Positions 12,451 through 24,525 of a stretch of DNA of 64,000 nucleotides are shown here, piece by piece. Position 1 is the first letter of the stretch. Every line of letters begins with the position of its first letter. The notes under the pieces were generated by a model. That model saw only the letters and a program-made list of their open reading frames with translations, did not search any database and was not told where the DNA came from. The position numbers and the translations under genes were made by a program. Source of the DNA: Platynereis dumerilii. Taxonomy: Eukaryota; Annelida; Polychaeta; Phyllodocida; Nereididae. Where the stretch lies: NCBI GenBank assembly GCA_026936325.1, contig JAPTHN010000011.1:26824501-26888500 (forward strand). The letters run 5' to 3'.

Positions 12451-13424
12451 CACTGTAAAATTTGAAAACTGTATTGAAGCAATAATTTTAGCTGTCTGAG
12501 AATGTTAATAATTTTCAAGCTATGATAGCTCAATCCTATAAGTTGTCAAGGTATGATAGCTCAATGCTGTAAGTTGTCCAAAAGAATCATAACATTAAGC
12601 TGTGAAAACATGAAAGCTGCAGTTGTTGTAGATAGCTTGACATCTCAGTCATGCCACATATAGCGCCATCTATAACAAGCACTTCTCATAAGACTGCATT
12701 TAGTTTTAAATAATTATTTACTTACAAGAAAAAAGAACATTTATATTACACTATCCCAGAGAAAAAATGAGTAGCACACCACTTTAGCTGGTTACTTTAT
12801 TTTTATCTCTCTTAAATTAATTTGTGGGAGTAATTAGACGCATGCTTTCACACATCAACCAACATTTCCAAGTCAGAGTGTGTTCAAATATAGGCTTCCA
12901 GCACTGTATACCAACTCAGATGAGCCACAGGCCATTGGGATTTATTCACAGGAAATTAATTTTTAAATCTCCTTGTGATGCAATGGTCTGTGTTGAATGC
13001 ATCTTGGGCCTGTCCATGGTGTGCTAAAATGAAGCATACTGGATCAGGTGGATCCCCTTGAGAGATCAAACAATATTTTGTTATTACAGCCCATATTCAT
13101 AAATAACTTTATAAGACAGGTCACTCAAATATAAATCAAAAACCACTAAAAATAAGTCAACACAGCTCAAAATTTTGAGTTGTGTCAGCTTGGATCAATA
13201 AGTCAACAAAACTCAATATTTTGAGCTGTAAGTCAACACAGCTCATTGTTTTGAGTTTTCTCAGCTTGAATACCTTAGTCAACAAAGATTAGTATTTTGA
13301 GCTATCTCAGCTCGGTATTTTGAGTTATCTCAGCTTAAAACATTAATCTATGTTAGCTCAATCAACTTGTGCAACCATCTCACTCAATCAATTGAGCTGA
13401 ATCAGTTCCTCCGATTTTACAGTG
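12451..13424. mobile_element. CACTGTAAAAT-ended non-autonomous element, ~974 bp
   Basis: The ends are an 11-bp perfect inverted repeat, CACTGTAAAAT at 12451 and ATTTTACAGTG ending at 13424. The right third (about 13090-13400) is a degenerate tandem array in which GTCAACAnAGCTCA and TTTTGAGCTnTCTCAGCT alternate, giving many small palindromes centred on AAAATTTTGAG. No transposase is seen. Such ends are common in animal MITEs related to hAT or EnSpm elements; which one applies here is not decided. Confidence 0.7.
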
Positions 13425-13518
13425 CAACATCTTTGTGGATAATATTGACATCTCACAGATGAAAAATGATGGATCTATAGCTGGCGTATCAACAGCTTAT
13501 AAATGTAAATTATGAAAC

Positions 13519-14076
13519 ATGCAACTGGGTTCCCCTATCCTCAAGAAGGCAGGGGCGGAAACTTTTCAAAATGTACCAGATGTTTTACAATCACTGCCAA
13601 CATTACTTGACATCTACAATGTATCTTATAAATACAACCTGAAACCTGCTCACAAATATACCACTAGAGGGCCACCTCACCTTCAGGTGAATTTTCCAAT
13701 TATGCGCAAAGAAATATATCGTAAATCTTTTATTCCAAGTAGCATATCATTGTGGAATTCCCTAAAGGATCAAACACGGGCATCCAGTAGTCTCACTTCC
13801 TTTAAGAAGATGGTCACCTCCATGCAAAATCCGAAACTGTCGCACAAAGAGGAAGTTGTGATCTGTCAATTGAGGTTACAATTTGGTAATCTCCATGCTC
13901 ATTTGTTTAACAAAGGTTGCATTGACTCTCCCCGATGTAGATGTCAACATGACTCTGAGACCTCCCACCACTATCTGCTTGAGTGCCCTCTTTATACAGC
14001 TCCAAGGCAAAAATTAATAAATGATATTAACAGTTTAACTTCTTTGGAACCAATTGTGAATTTACTTTTATTCTGA
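13519..14076 (+). pseudogene. LINE reverse-transcriptase C-terminal fragment
   Basis: A 185-codon open frame matching the far C-terminus of non-LTR retrotransposon polyproteins. The segment PSSISLWNSLKD is the familiar 'WN.L' block after the RT thumb. The tail CRCQHDSETSHHYLLECPLY is the C-x-C-x7-H-x4-C type zinc motif, preceded by CQLRLQFGNLHAHLF. No RT catalytic block remains, so the copy is 5'-truncated, as is usual for LINEs. It is unrelated in sequence to the full-length LINE at 52.5-58 kb. Confidence 0.8.
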
Positions 14077-14308
14077 GACAAGTCTCTGCAACTGGATGTC
14101 TCCCTCAGCATTATTAAATGCACTGCTAGTTTTATTACAGCTTCAAGCAGATTCTAATTATAAGATTCTAATTATTGTGATCTGGTACCTTACACTGCAT
14201 GGTGTGGCTACCCATGGCACTGTAGGCAACAAGAGCGGCTCACGGTGCTGTGGAATGGCCACACCATTGCATGTGTAGAACATTTTAGTGAATTATTATG
14301 CATGCTTG

Positions 14309-16090
14309 TAGTCCAGTCAAAATAGAGTTTAACCTAGACATAATTGCAACACGAGCAATTTCAATTGTATATATACCAGAAAATTCTGCAGATTATGAAA
14401 ATAATACTCATTTTTGCGTGGCCGTGGTGGAAAATTTTCAAAAATGCGTTTCCATGGCAACAAGTCTATATCAAAATAAATAGATGTTTCTGAGCTAAAA
14501 AGCTGCCTAGCATTGACAGATATTATGATATTTGCAATCTGATGGTACAGTTTGATAAGGTATAAGATCGGTTATCAAAAATTATGATCAATTTGAACAT
14601 GCAATTTTCTTGGTTGCCATGGTAACATACTTGCATAACAAAATCAGGATTTTTTTTCTATCGTGATGAATGAAGTTTTGCTTTATTCAGCTGTTATTAA
14701 CATCGTGGAAATGGTAATGTGACTGTTAAATATGCTATACTCTGGGCTTTTCAAAAATATCATGTATGGGTCTGAGACTTCATTACTTTTCAGGAAAATG
14801 TTGCCTTAGTAACACAAGTCTTAGATTTTTCAAAATACCCTTGAAGAATGTTATTCCTTCTGTTGATTTGTAAGATAAAGGCTAGCAGTAATTTCTTTCA
14901 GAATGACTTAAAATCTATAATCTAGATTATAGATACATCCTTAATTTTAATCTTAACAGTTTGGTTGCCATGGTAACGTGTAAAAAGCACAAATATTATA
15001 TATTTTTTAGATATATACAAGATTTTTCCACATTTTCCTATGACATTTCCTTAGATAATGAAGTAGCAGGTTGGTTAACATGTTGAACAATGTGAGAACA
15101 TAATTTTGTATGGCAACCAAGACCGAAATATTGTTTTTCTGCTTAGCAACCAGACAAAAATAAGACTTTACTGCTTGTAGGTCGTGTCTGAAGAACAAAG
15201 ACGAGCAACAACTCATACATTAGGTTAAAAATTGATGAGTTTCAGCCTAAATGCATGTAAGAGAACAAAAAACGTAACTTTTAAAATGAATTGGAATAAT
15301 AATATTCCCAAATATGGAGCTTCTACAAGAAATCTGCCGTTCAAAAGTGCTATTTTGAGGATTTTTGGTATTTTCTTACAGTCTGTCTCCCCATTTCAGT
15401 ACAAATATTGAGGCTGTGTGTCAGTTCACATTATGTAGCTTTTAAAATGTACATATGGTGCGGTAACCAAGGCATAAATATTGTTTTTTTGCTTAGCAAC
15501 CACACAAAAATGTTAGTAAAGACAGTTTAAACTGTTGTCTAATTAGTGGATCTTAGTGCATGAAATGAAACAGAGTGTGCATTTCTGCATAAAGCGTGAA
15601 ATTTGGAAGAGGGGTAAATAAGACCAAGAGGAACACTATTTTGATGGAAACAGTTTGGCACATCCTTGCTTCCATCTGCCATATTGGATTTCAAAATGGC
15701 TGCCATTCTGAACCTCTTTTCATCAATATCTCAGTAACTAAGGCAGGTAGAATGTTCATTTCAGTGGCTATAGTGTTGTAATTAAATCAGAAATACATAT
15801 TGGCCATTTTGGAAGTGCTAAGATGGCGGCCATATTGACTTACAAGATGGCTACCTCTGATTTTGGGATCAATAAATAAGATTAACTGACTATTATGAGA
15901 TGGAAGGGCAGCTACATTGCATTTTTCAATATGGCTGCCTTGTGCAATTGTTAAGTCTTTATATCTCAAAATATTAAATAGATAGAAACAGGATTTCAGT
16001 GACTCTCTCTTTTACATTTAGGTCAATGCATCTGATTCACTTAAAGTTTAAAATGTAGGATGCAGCCTTATTTTCAAGATGGCTATATTA
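14309..16090 (+). repeat. Element A, left inverted arm
   Basis: Inverted copy of about 18350-20206. Palindromes start at 14449, 14613, 14800 (degenerate, GTTGCCTTAGTAAC) and 14964, giving gaps of 164, 187 and 164 bp. GCTTAGCAAC half-motifs follow, ending at 15150 and 15500, 350 bp apart. Several small open frames (for example 15007-15216 minus) recur in the other arm because the arms are copies, not because they code. Confidence 0.85.
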
Positions 16091-18349
16091 TTCACTTGAT
16101 TTCTTTTTCATCTTTAAGCTAAAATGGCAATGATTTCATGACTGTACTCTCTATTTTGGATCAACGGACATAATAAATCATTCATTTATGTGATGGGATA
16201 TGAGTTGAGAAAGGTGCTATAGACATAGATAACTTCAGCCCTTTAAGTCGGGTTCTGAGTGCTCAAGAGGATTATCATGAAGTCTATTTCTCTATTGTTA
16301 TAAGAAAATAGAAAAAATATGCAATGACTATTTCATTGACTAAACACATATTTTCAGGCTGCGGGATGCGGAAGAAATAGCACAACTGCATTTTTATTTC
16401 AGGACAGAGTAGTGTCACATTTTAACATTAATTATTAAGATCAAATTATTTCACTTCATTTTCAAACCTTTGTCAAATAACCATGAGATATATAATGCAT
16501 CTAATTTGATTGAAACAAAAAAGCTGGTAGCCACCAAATTTCACAGTGAACTTGCAGTTGTTCCAAGACTATATTTTGTCAATTACCTACATATTACTGG
16601 CTGTCCATTGAATCCCACTACATTTCAAGAATATGCCAAATCAATAATCTAGCCTTTTTTAAGAGAGACACTTCAAATGTTGCCTTTTATATCAAAACAA
16701 GTAGAAGTAATCGAATAGCTTGAGATATAGCTCAACTTTCGAATAGCTCAAGATATACATGTAGCTCAACTTTCTGCCACTTCTGCATGTGCACAAGTTA
16801 AGAAAAGTTGGAGTGATGATCCTGACATATCTAACAGTCTGTCATATGTCTCAATGTCATCATAATGCATACAACCACATTGCACTGAAACAATAGGTCA
16901 TATATTTAATACTTGACAATTTAGATTAGGGGAAACCAGGTCGGAGTCATTTGAAAATAACTTAATCTTTCATAATTCTTACCTTGGAAATAACTGAATC
17001 TTTCAAACTTCTTGCCTTGGTATAGATTTAAAGGTTTCCGGACTAAGTTAAATTATGCTTAAAACTGGAATAGGTCTCTGGGACTTCCTAGGAGCTTTGG
17101 TTTGAATTTGGCTCATTTTACTGCTATCCTTCAGCATTTTTATGAGAATCTTCCCAAGTCCTCTCCATTCTTTTAGTGGAAGCAATGAACATTTGAATTG
17201 GAGACATCATCTAGAGTCAACAAAACAGTCAATCCTTGTTTGCGTCTTCACAAATGACCATAAAAGGATTCAAAGGCATGACCGGTTGTAAAACTTCAAC
17301 TGTATACACCGGGATGCTGCCAATTGTGCATCATGGTACTTTTTGTATAAACATCTATCATTCCTCCAAAGACATATGTAGCAAGTGAAGTAGCCTTGGT
17401 CAGGTGTCTGAACTTAGTTTATGGAACACACCTTGTGGATTCATTTGGAAAAGTGTAACTAAGTGTGTGACTATATCTGTAAGTCACAAACAAAAGTGCA
17501 GAGATTGCATGTGCATTGGGCTGCTTTGAGGCTTAGTATTCACATGGAAATGGAAGGTTCCAGAAGTTGGGCTATGTCTTAAGACATTCCATTCCTTCTG
17601 CTTGCCTTAATTAGAAGTAAACAGCAACATTAAAATGAGCCTCTCTCGACAGAAACACGCGGGTGCGGGCTGGGATTCGTCGGCCCGCGCAGAGCTCTAT
17701 CGACTATTTATTTGGAATATTCTTGAAAAAACAAATTTATGGCCAAAGATCTACAGATCATCCAACTCCTATCAACTCCACTAAATGAATATACAAATTA
17801 AGTAATAAATGAGTTTGTCAAAATATTGAATAAGTATGCAATGTATTTCAATGTGTCTAAACTTCAATTCAAAATGTTATCCCTCATGACGATTTGAAAG
17901 AGAAATGAATTTCATGATTTTCCATCGTCTACTTTTTGTCATTCAGAAAAATGTATGTACATCCAGTGAAAGTACCAAGTGCTGCATTTAGGCCTATTCG
18001 AATTCTTTCCACAAAAGAATTTTAACAGCCTTCAATTTGAGGGAACAGTGTCGGATCCAGACATGGTTGTCTACTGGCAGCATAGTTACACCTAATCTGT
18101 CTTGACATACACGGGTATGCCTAGTCAATAATCACACATATTGAATTCAAACTGATGGTTTAATTTAAGTGAAAGTTTGAGCCCCTTAACCCCCCATTTA
18201 AGATCCATGTACCATTGGTTATATTACACCCCAACAACCCCCTCCAACTCATGGCCCTATCTCATAAAGTAATTTCATTTTTGATTCATTGACTGCAAAA
18301 ATTAATTGTACTGCCGAGTAATAATACAATTGCTTACAACTATTTATGC
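16091..18349. other. Element A middle, no gene recognised
   Basis: Short frames only. A small GC-rich patch at about 17655-17695 contains a GCGGGC/GCCCGC stem and is unlike the AT-rich surroundings. No transposase motif is seen. Confidence 0.45.
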
Positions 18350-20206
18350 TTTTGAAAAACTTGAATTATGGCTGCCACCCTACTTCTAAAACTATCAGTG
18401 TTAGAGAATCGGATGCATTGACCAAAAAGTGGGGAAGAGTCACTGAAAAAATGTTTTTAGCTATTTTAGTTCCTACATTACGGAGGACACTTAATTAAAC
18501 ATGGTGGCCATATTGAAAAATCCAGAATGGCCACCATAGCATCACAACTAAGAGTTAGTTAATCTGATTTCTTGACCCCAAACACAGGGTATAGCCGCTG
18601 AAATGGACTCCCTAACTAAAGTAGTTTCAAAAATATGGCAATAAACCTTTTTTCAGAGGCAGCCATCTTGAAAATCACTATGGCCGCCATCTTAGCACTT
18701 CCAAAATATCCAATTTGTATTTCTGATTTATTTACAAGACTATAGCCACTGAAATGAACATTCTACCTGCCTTAGTTACTGAGATATTGATGAAAAGAGG
18801 TCCAGAATGGCGGCCATTTTGAAATCCAAGATGGCAGATGGAAGCAAGGATGTGCCAAACTGTTTCCATCAAAATAGTGTTCCTCTTGGTCTTATTTACC
18901 CCTCTTCCAAATTTCACACTTTATCCGGAAATGCACATTCTGTTTCATTTCATGCACTAACATCCACTAATTGGACAACAGTTTAAACTGTCTTTACTAA
19001 CATTTTTGTGTGGTTGCTAAGCAAAAAAACAATATTTATGCCTTGGTTACCACACCATATGTACATTTTAAAAACTACAAAATGCGAACTGACACACAGC
19101 CTCAATATTTGTACTGAAATGGGGAGACACAATAAGAAAATACTAATAATCCTCAAAATAGCACTTTTGAAAGGCAGATCTCTTGTAGAAGCTCCATATT
19201 TGGGAATATTATTATTCCAATTCATTTTAAAAGTTATATTTTTCTTACATGCATTTAGGCTGAAAGACATAATTTTTAATGTAATATATGAGTTGTTGCT
19301 CGTCTTTGTTCTTCAGACACGACCTACAAGCAGTAAAGTCTTATTTTTGTCTGGTTGCTAAGCAGAAAAACAATATTTCGGTCTTGGTTACCATACAAAA
19401 TTATGTTCTCACATTGTTCAACATGTTAACCAACTTGCTACTTCATTATCTAAGGAAATTTTATAGAAAAATGTTGAAAAATCTTGTATATTTAACAAAT
19501 ATATTAATATTTGTAGTTTTTACATGTGTTTCCATGGCAACCAAACTTTTAAAATTAAACTTAAGGGTGTATTTATAATCTAGATTATAGATTTTAAGTC
19601 ATTCTGAAAGAAATTACTGCTAGCCTTTATCTTACAATTCTACTGAAGGAATAACAATCTTCAAGGGTATTTTGAAAAATCTAAGACTTGTGTTACTAAG
19701 GCAACATTTTCCTGGAAAGTAATGAAGTCTCAGACCCATACATGATATTTTTGAAAAGCCTGGAGTGTAGCATATTTAACAGTCACATTACCATTTCCAT
19801 GATGTTAATAACAGCTGAATACAGCAAACCTTCATTATTCACAGTGGAAAAAAAATCCTGATTTTGTTATGCAAGTATGTTACCATGGCAACCAAGGAAA
19901 TTTCACGTTCAAAAAGATTATAGTTTTTGATAACTGATCTTATACCTTATCAAACTGTACCATCAGATTGCAAATATCATAATATCTGTCAATGCTAGGC
20001 AGCTTTTTAGCTCAGAAACATCTATTTATTTTGATATAGACTTGTTGCCATGGAAACGCATTTTTGAAGATTTTCCACCACCGCCAGGCAAAAATGAGTA
20101 TTATTTTCATAATCCGCAGATTTTTCTGGTATATATACAATTGAAATTGCTCGTGTTGCAACTATGTCTAGGTTTAGAGCATTTTTGGGCTAGAATGACT
20201 GGACTA
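18350..20206 (-). repeat. Element A, right inverted arm
   Basis: Reverse-complement partner of 14309-16090. Palindromes start at 20044, 19879, 19692 and 19529, with gaps of 165, 187 and 163 bp, mirroring the left arm almost to the base. Confidence 0.85.
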
Positions 20207-22680
20207 TTGTGTCGGTGATGACCTAAGCCAGTATAGTCCGGGAGCTGGCCTCTGAAAAATCTGGTTGACCTCATCTCATGAGGTCACCGCCTAAATTTGG
20301 TACCGTTTTAAAGGAAAAATTCTGTAGTTTCTCACTACATAGGTGAAATCCCTCAAATCAGGTGCAGAATTTTGCTAAATCAGTTTCCATGGCAACAAGT
20401 CAATTTGAAGTGGTATAGCTGAGATATATAACAAATGCCTTCCTAAATTAACAATTTCAGTAATATCTCATATTAAACTTCATAGAAACTTGATGAAGTT
20501 AATTGGTAACCTCAAAGTAAAATAACCAATGCAACCTATCAACTTGGTTGCCATGGAGACCAAATATCATAACAAAATTACACTATTCTGCTAAAACGTT
20601 GGCATATCTTTCCATACACAACAACCAATGAAAATAATTTGACACTTCTGTTACATCTGTGTCAAAGGCCCAAAACTGAGCTTTTCAAAAATGTGCTATA
20701 TGGGCACATTCATTACATACTTTTTATGGAAAGTGTCGTTAAGCAACTGCATGTCAAAAATATACATAATTCTATTATAGATGTTTTTCTCTATTTATGC
20801 AAATTAAGGGTTGCAAAACATTTGATTAATGGCTGTTTGGGAGTTTATCTCATCATAAATGTATGTGTGTTACTAATAGTTTTTGTAACTCAACTGGTTG
20901 CCATGGAAACAACGGAAATAAACAAAATTTCGAATTTTCAGTTAAGATTGAGAAATGTAAGACCAGACATTTCTTCAGGAGAGAAATAACAAAAAGTACA
21001 TAGCTCAAGATAAAGGTCTTCACCTTTGATACGGATTATGATATGGTTACCAAGGGTCATTGTTTTGTTTATCTGCATAGCAACTCTTTGAAGTGCTCTG
21101 CATTGTCCAAAAATTGACTCATAAGTTCAAAATTTAATATCCCTTTTTATTTCGTCGCTGCAGACTATTTAACATCTTTCATGCCATAACAAATACTCTA
21201 CAATGTACATTTAACATCAATTTCCCTAAAGGAATCTTTCTTATTTGAATTTAAAAGTCATCAAACATTCATTATGAAGCTGTCCAATTGAAGAAAATGG
21301 TTTAAAACCAAGCTATGAATGACAATTAACTCTTTTTGTCTAAGCTGTTGTCCCCCCAGTCATCATGTGCGTATTTTTTATATCTCATATAATTCATTCA
21401 CATTGTTATTGTGTTTTGACCAAAGCCTTAAAAAATAAACCTGTCGACGACATCATGATCTGATCATAGACTGGGATCTGATCTATCAAATTGAAGAAAA
21501 TGTTGAAGAAAAAAAAGGCCAAATTGGCGTGCGTGTTAATCAGCCTGTAGTTGTCCTATTGAACTCATTTAAAGACCTAATGAATTTACTGAGCCTGCAG
21601 TTTTTAAACCTTTAAATCATTTAGCAGTATAAAGCTTTCAAATATACTCTCTGATAGATCAACAGAGTGTACCTGTACAATCATGTCTTTACCAACATTT
21701 GTGGAAATTATGCAGCACTGCATAGCTCGTCTCAGGAATGGAGCAGCATCTTCTAGTAGGTATCAAAATGTTTGTAATTTAATTACCTTTAATCTAACAA
21801 TGGCCTCTACATTCTCAAAAGTAAATTAGCATTTATGAAGAAACATATAAGTTAACTGAATAACAGAGGGTGATAGCCCAGACCCATCCTGCCTGTTTGT
21901 TTTTGATCGAATAGAACTTGGCTTTAATCTTGCTCACACTTGTGACTACACAAGCTTCCTGCATCGTATATTCCTGCATTGGCACTTACAAATTTACCAT
22001 TATATTCGCCAAACTAGTAGTTTACTTATAAGTGATGGAGGGGGGGGGGTAACCAAGACAACAATTAATCAACCATTCATTTATGATTTAATCGTCTTCA
22101 TCTAATGTCAGAAAAAGCTAACTGAAATGATCCTTGATAAGATAGCAATAAAAGCTCAATATAGGCCTAATGTGGTGTAGTGAGTGGAAATTTAAGTATG
22201 TTTAGTGGGGCATTTATCTTCACCTGTAAGGGGATTTAAATTTTAGTTGTAACTTGCAATAATTTAACTCAATTAGCACTGAATTGCATGAAGAAATTCA
22301 ATGTTATCCACCATGTGTGAATTTATTCCTTCATGCCTGGAGTACAACATTGTCTTATTTTTCTGTGTTAGAAAAGGCAAGAACAATAAAAGGTTCTCCT
22401 TGTGAATTAGACATGGAATTGCCAAATAGGTATAGTCCATTGGGATTCAAATCTTCTCTATAAATATAGTCATTCTTATTAAAGCCTCCGGGCACCAAAA
22501 CTTTCTTATTGGCGGAATTGGTCTTTTTATATAATTTAAGTTATGATATCATGCGTCAGTGAGCAGAGAATCTACCAAAAGTTCCAGACTGATACAAAAA
22601 ATAAAGAGGTTTCGGCAGTTAAAGGCAAGTTTCAACAAATGACGTGCTTCAACTAGCCCCAATCTTCCCTATGTGTCATA

Positions 22681-22824
22681 GATTTGAAAAAATCAATTGA
22701 ACTGGCTCCAAAGTGGTACACAAAGGCCATCAAAATTGATGCCACAGGGCATGAAAGCTTCCTTCATGCTGACGAAAATGTACAAACTCTTGATGTTAAA
22801 TTAAAAAGAAAGCATGTGCTTTGA
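22681..22824 (+). pseudogene. Unrecognised protein fragment inside element B
   Basis: An open stretch encodes KSIELAPKWYTKAIKI followed by DATGHESFLHADENV and a basic end (KLKRKHVL) before a stop. It looks protein-like in composition and runs in the same direction as the transposase-like fragment downstream. No family is assigned. It may be a remnant of whatever gene element B once carried, or of a captured host exon. Confidence 0.3.
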
Positions 22825-22974
22825 CCCATCTTTAAACACTCAGGGAGTTAACTGTTTACCATATGCTGAAGACTTTGATGTTCTCAGCCCCATGCAGAGG
22901 ACTTCTCTCAATCAGGCCTCAGTACTGCTTTAACCATCCCATCATGTCATCGAGGGTCCCATAGCCTGACCAGG

Positions 22975-23215
22975 ACTGTTTCTTTATCACTGCCTAACTT
23001 GGCTAAGGAGATGTGTTATTTGTCAGACATCTCAGTGAATTTAGTAGACTTCTCCATCACCTTACAAGGAAAAGAACCCAGTATTTCCATAGAAGATATG
23101 GTTACTGTCATGAGGGGCCGGTGGTATTTTGCCAATCGGAGTAGAATCAGTCCAGCTACTGACATGCTGGTGTGTGTGGAAGATGGCTGCACCAAAGTCA
23201 GATTTTTTTCTATAT
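22975..23215 (+). pseudogene. Possible hAT-type transposase fragment
   Basis: The frame from about 22978 reads SLPNLAKEMCYLSDI, then SVNLVDFSITLQGKEPSI. The pattern 'L(A/S)DI...LN.LN..LQGK' is a recognisable block of hAT transposases of the ZBED/SCAND3-like kind. Only this block is visible and the frame upstream is broken, so it is a fossil. It lies in the interior of element B and could be that element's own decayed gene or an unrelated insertion. Confidence 0.35.
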
Positions 23216-23339
23216 TTTCAAAAATAATATTTAGATTAAATATTGTAATCCAAAATTTCAAAATGATTGTATAAAGATAGTCACACCAGTTATATCCACT
23301 TTTGAATTTAAGGAATGCATACTTTTTTTTATCCATTTA

Positions 23340-23575
23340 TAGACCTTGTATTTGAAAAAAGTATTTGTAAATACCAAATACTTTGATGCAAATACAAATA
23401 CAAATACAAATACTTTTGAAATCTGACGAAAGTATTTAAATACAAATACAAATACTTTGCAAAGTATTTAAATACAAATACAAATACTTTCAAATTTCCG
23501 AAAAAGTATTTAAATACAAATACAGTATTTACAAATACAAATACAAATATATTTGTATTTGAACCCAACCCTGTC
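23340..23575. repeat. AAATAC-rich degenerate tandem array
   Basis: Hexamer-based array in which AAATACAAATACAAATAC alternates with short spacers containing AAAGTATTT and its inverse, so short inverted pairs occur throughout. The long open frame on the minus strand (FVFVFKY/LYLYLN) is a by-product of the 6-bp period. Confidence 0.85.
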
Positions 23576-24449
23576 TGGATGACCGAAATTCTTTCACAGA
23601 ACTTTGTTTGGAGGACTTCAAGGAACATTTACTTCAATGGGTCAGGTGTATGAATCAATGCTTTTGGTGAGCTTGGGAGTATTTTTTAAGGCTAATATTT
23701 TATTTCGTGTGTCAAATATTGTCAATTTCACTAATGCAAGTGATAGAGAAAGGTCTCTCATTGCCAAAATTCATGAGCTTTAGTGGTTTCAGTATTATCT
23801 GCCCCAAGAAGCTGAACTTTCAGTTTCCATGGCAACCACAGAATGACTTAAAAACGTCCAAATTGTCCAAAATTTACGGAAATCCATTCCTAATATGCTG
23901 AATTTTATACTGTAAAAAATACATGGTTCTACATTGAAAATAAGTGTTTATATAAAAAAAAGCCTCAAACTTTCTGAACACCCCTCGTATATGATGCAGA
24001 CTAATATTTAGATTTTATAAAATTAACTAAAGGACAAAAATTGCAAAACAATATGATTCATAACTTGATTTTAAACCATTTCATATGGGAGAGAAGCCTA
24101 AAATGCATTTTTTATTACTGTAAAAATCTAATCAGAAAAAGACAAATGGGGAGATGTCAACATATAGATCTTTTCAATGGGTAGAGATTTATGTTTTATC
24201 ATGGCATGAAAAACAGAAGTCTAAGTAACTTGGCAACCAAACAGGAATCTTCAGTTGTGAACTTTTGGGTAAAACTTTTATGGAACATGGAGCAACTGAA
24301 GGGGTTGCTATGCAAGTAAACAAAACTATGTCCCTTGGTAACCATGAAATTATGCTTGTCTTATGTGGAGATCTTCATTTGAAATATATACTTATGTTAA
24401 TTCACTTTTTGAAGTTCAATGTAGTCTTGGTACTTCTTAACTCAGTCAG

Positions 24450-24525
24450 AGTTGGAACTGAAAACTGGGTTTCAGCCATTGGAAGCCGAGCGGTCTAACT
24501 ACCAAGCTATCACCGTTGATCCTCC
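24450..24525 (-). mobile_element. tRNA-like SINE head (fragment)
   Basis: On the minus strand the order is an A-box-like TAGCTTGGTAGTTAG, a central region, and a weak B-box-like GTTTTCAGTTCCA, roughly the spacing of RNA polymerase III internal promoters. The cloverleaf is imperfect, so this is not a tRNA gene. It is probably a decayed tRNA-derived SINE end. Confidence 0.3.

Larger units (their letters stand above)
14309..20206. mobile_element. Element A: 5.9-kb TAGTCC-ended element with long inverted arms
   Basis: The termini are TAGTCCAGTCA at 14309 and TGACTGGACTA ending at 20206. The flanking trinucleotide TTG is present on both sides and reads as a 3-bp target duplication. Arms of about 1.8 kb (14309 to ~16090 and ~18350 to 20206) are inverted copies with moderate divergence. 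Each arm carries palindromes of the form GTTRCCATGGYAAC at matching positions. The ~2.2-kb middle has no recognised gene. Element B next door shares the TAGTCC start and the palindrome spacing. Known families with 3-bp duplications include EnSpm/CACTA and PIF/Harbinger, but these termini fit neither well. Confidence 0.75.

Noticed and set aside
15007-19578. Similar small proteins on opposite strands (MSCCSSLFFRHDLQAV...; MKFGRGVNKTKRNT...)
   Set aside because: They are similar because the DNA is an inverted repeat; there are no domains and no evidence of coding constraint.
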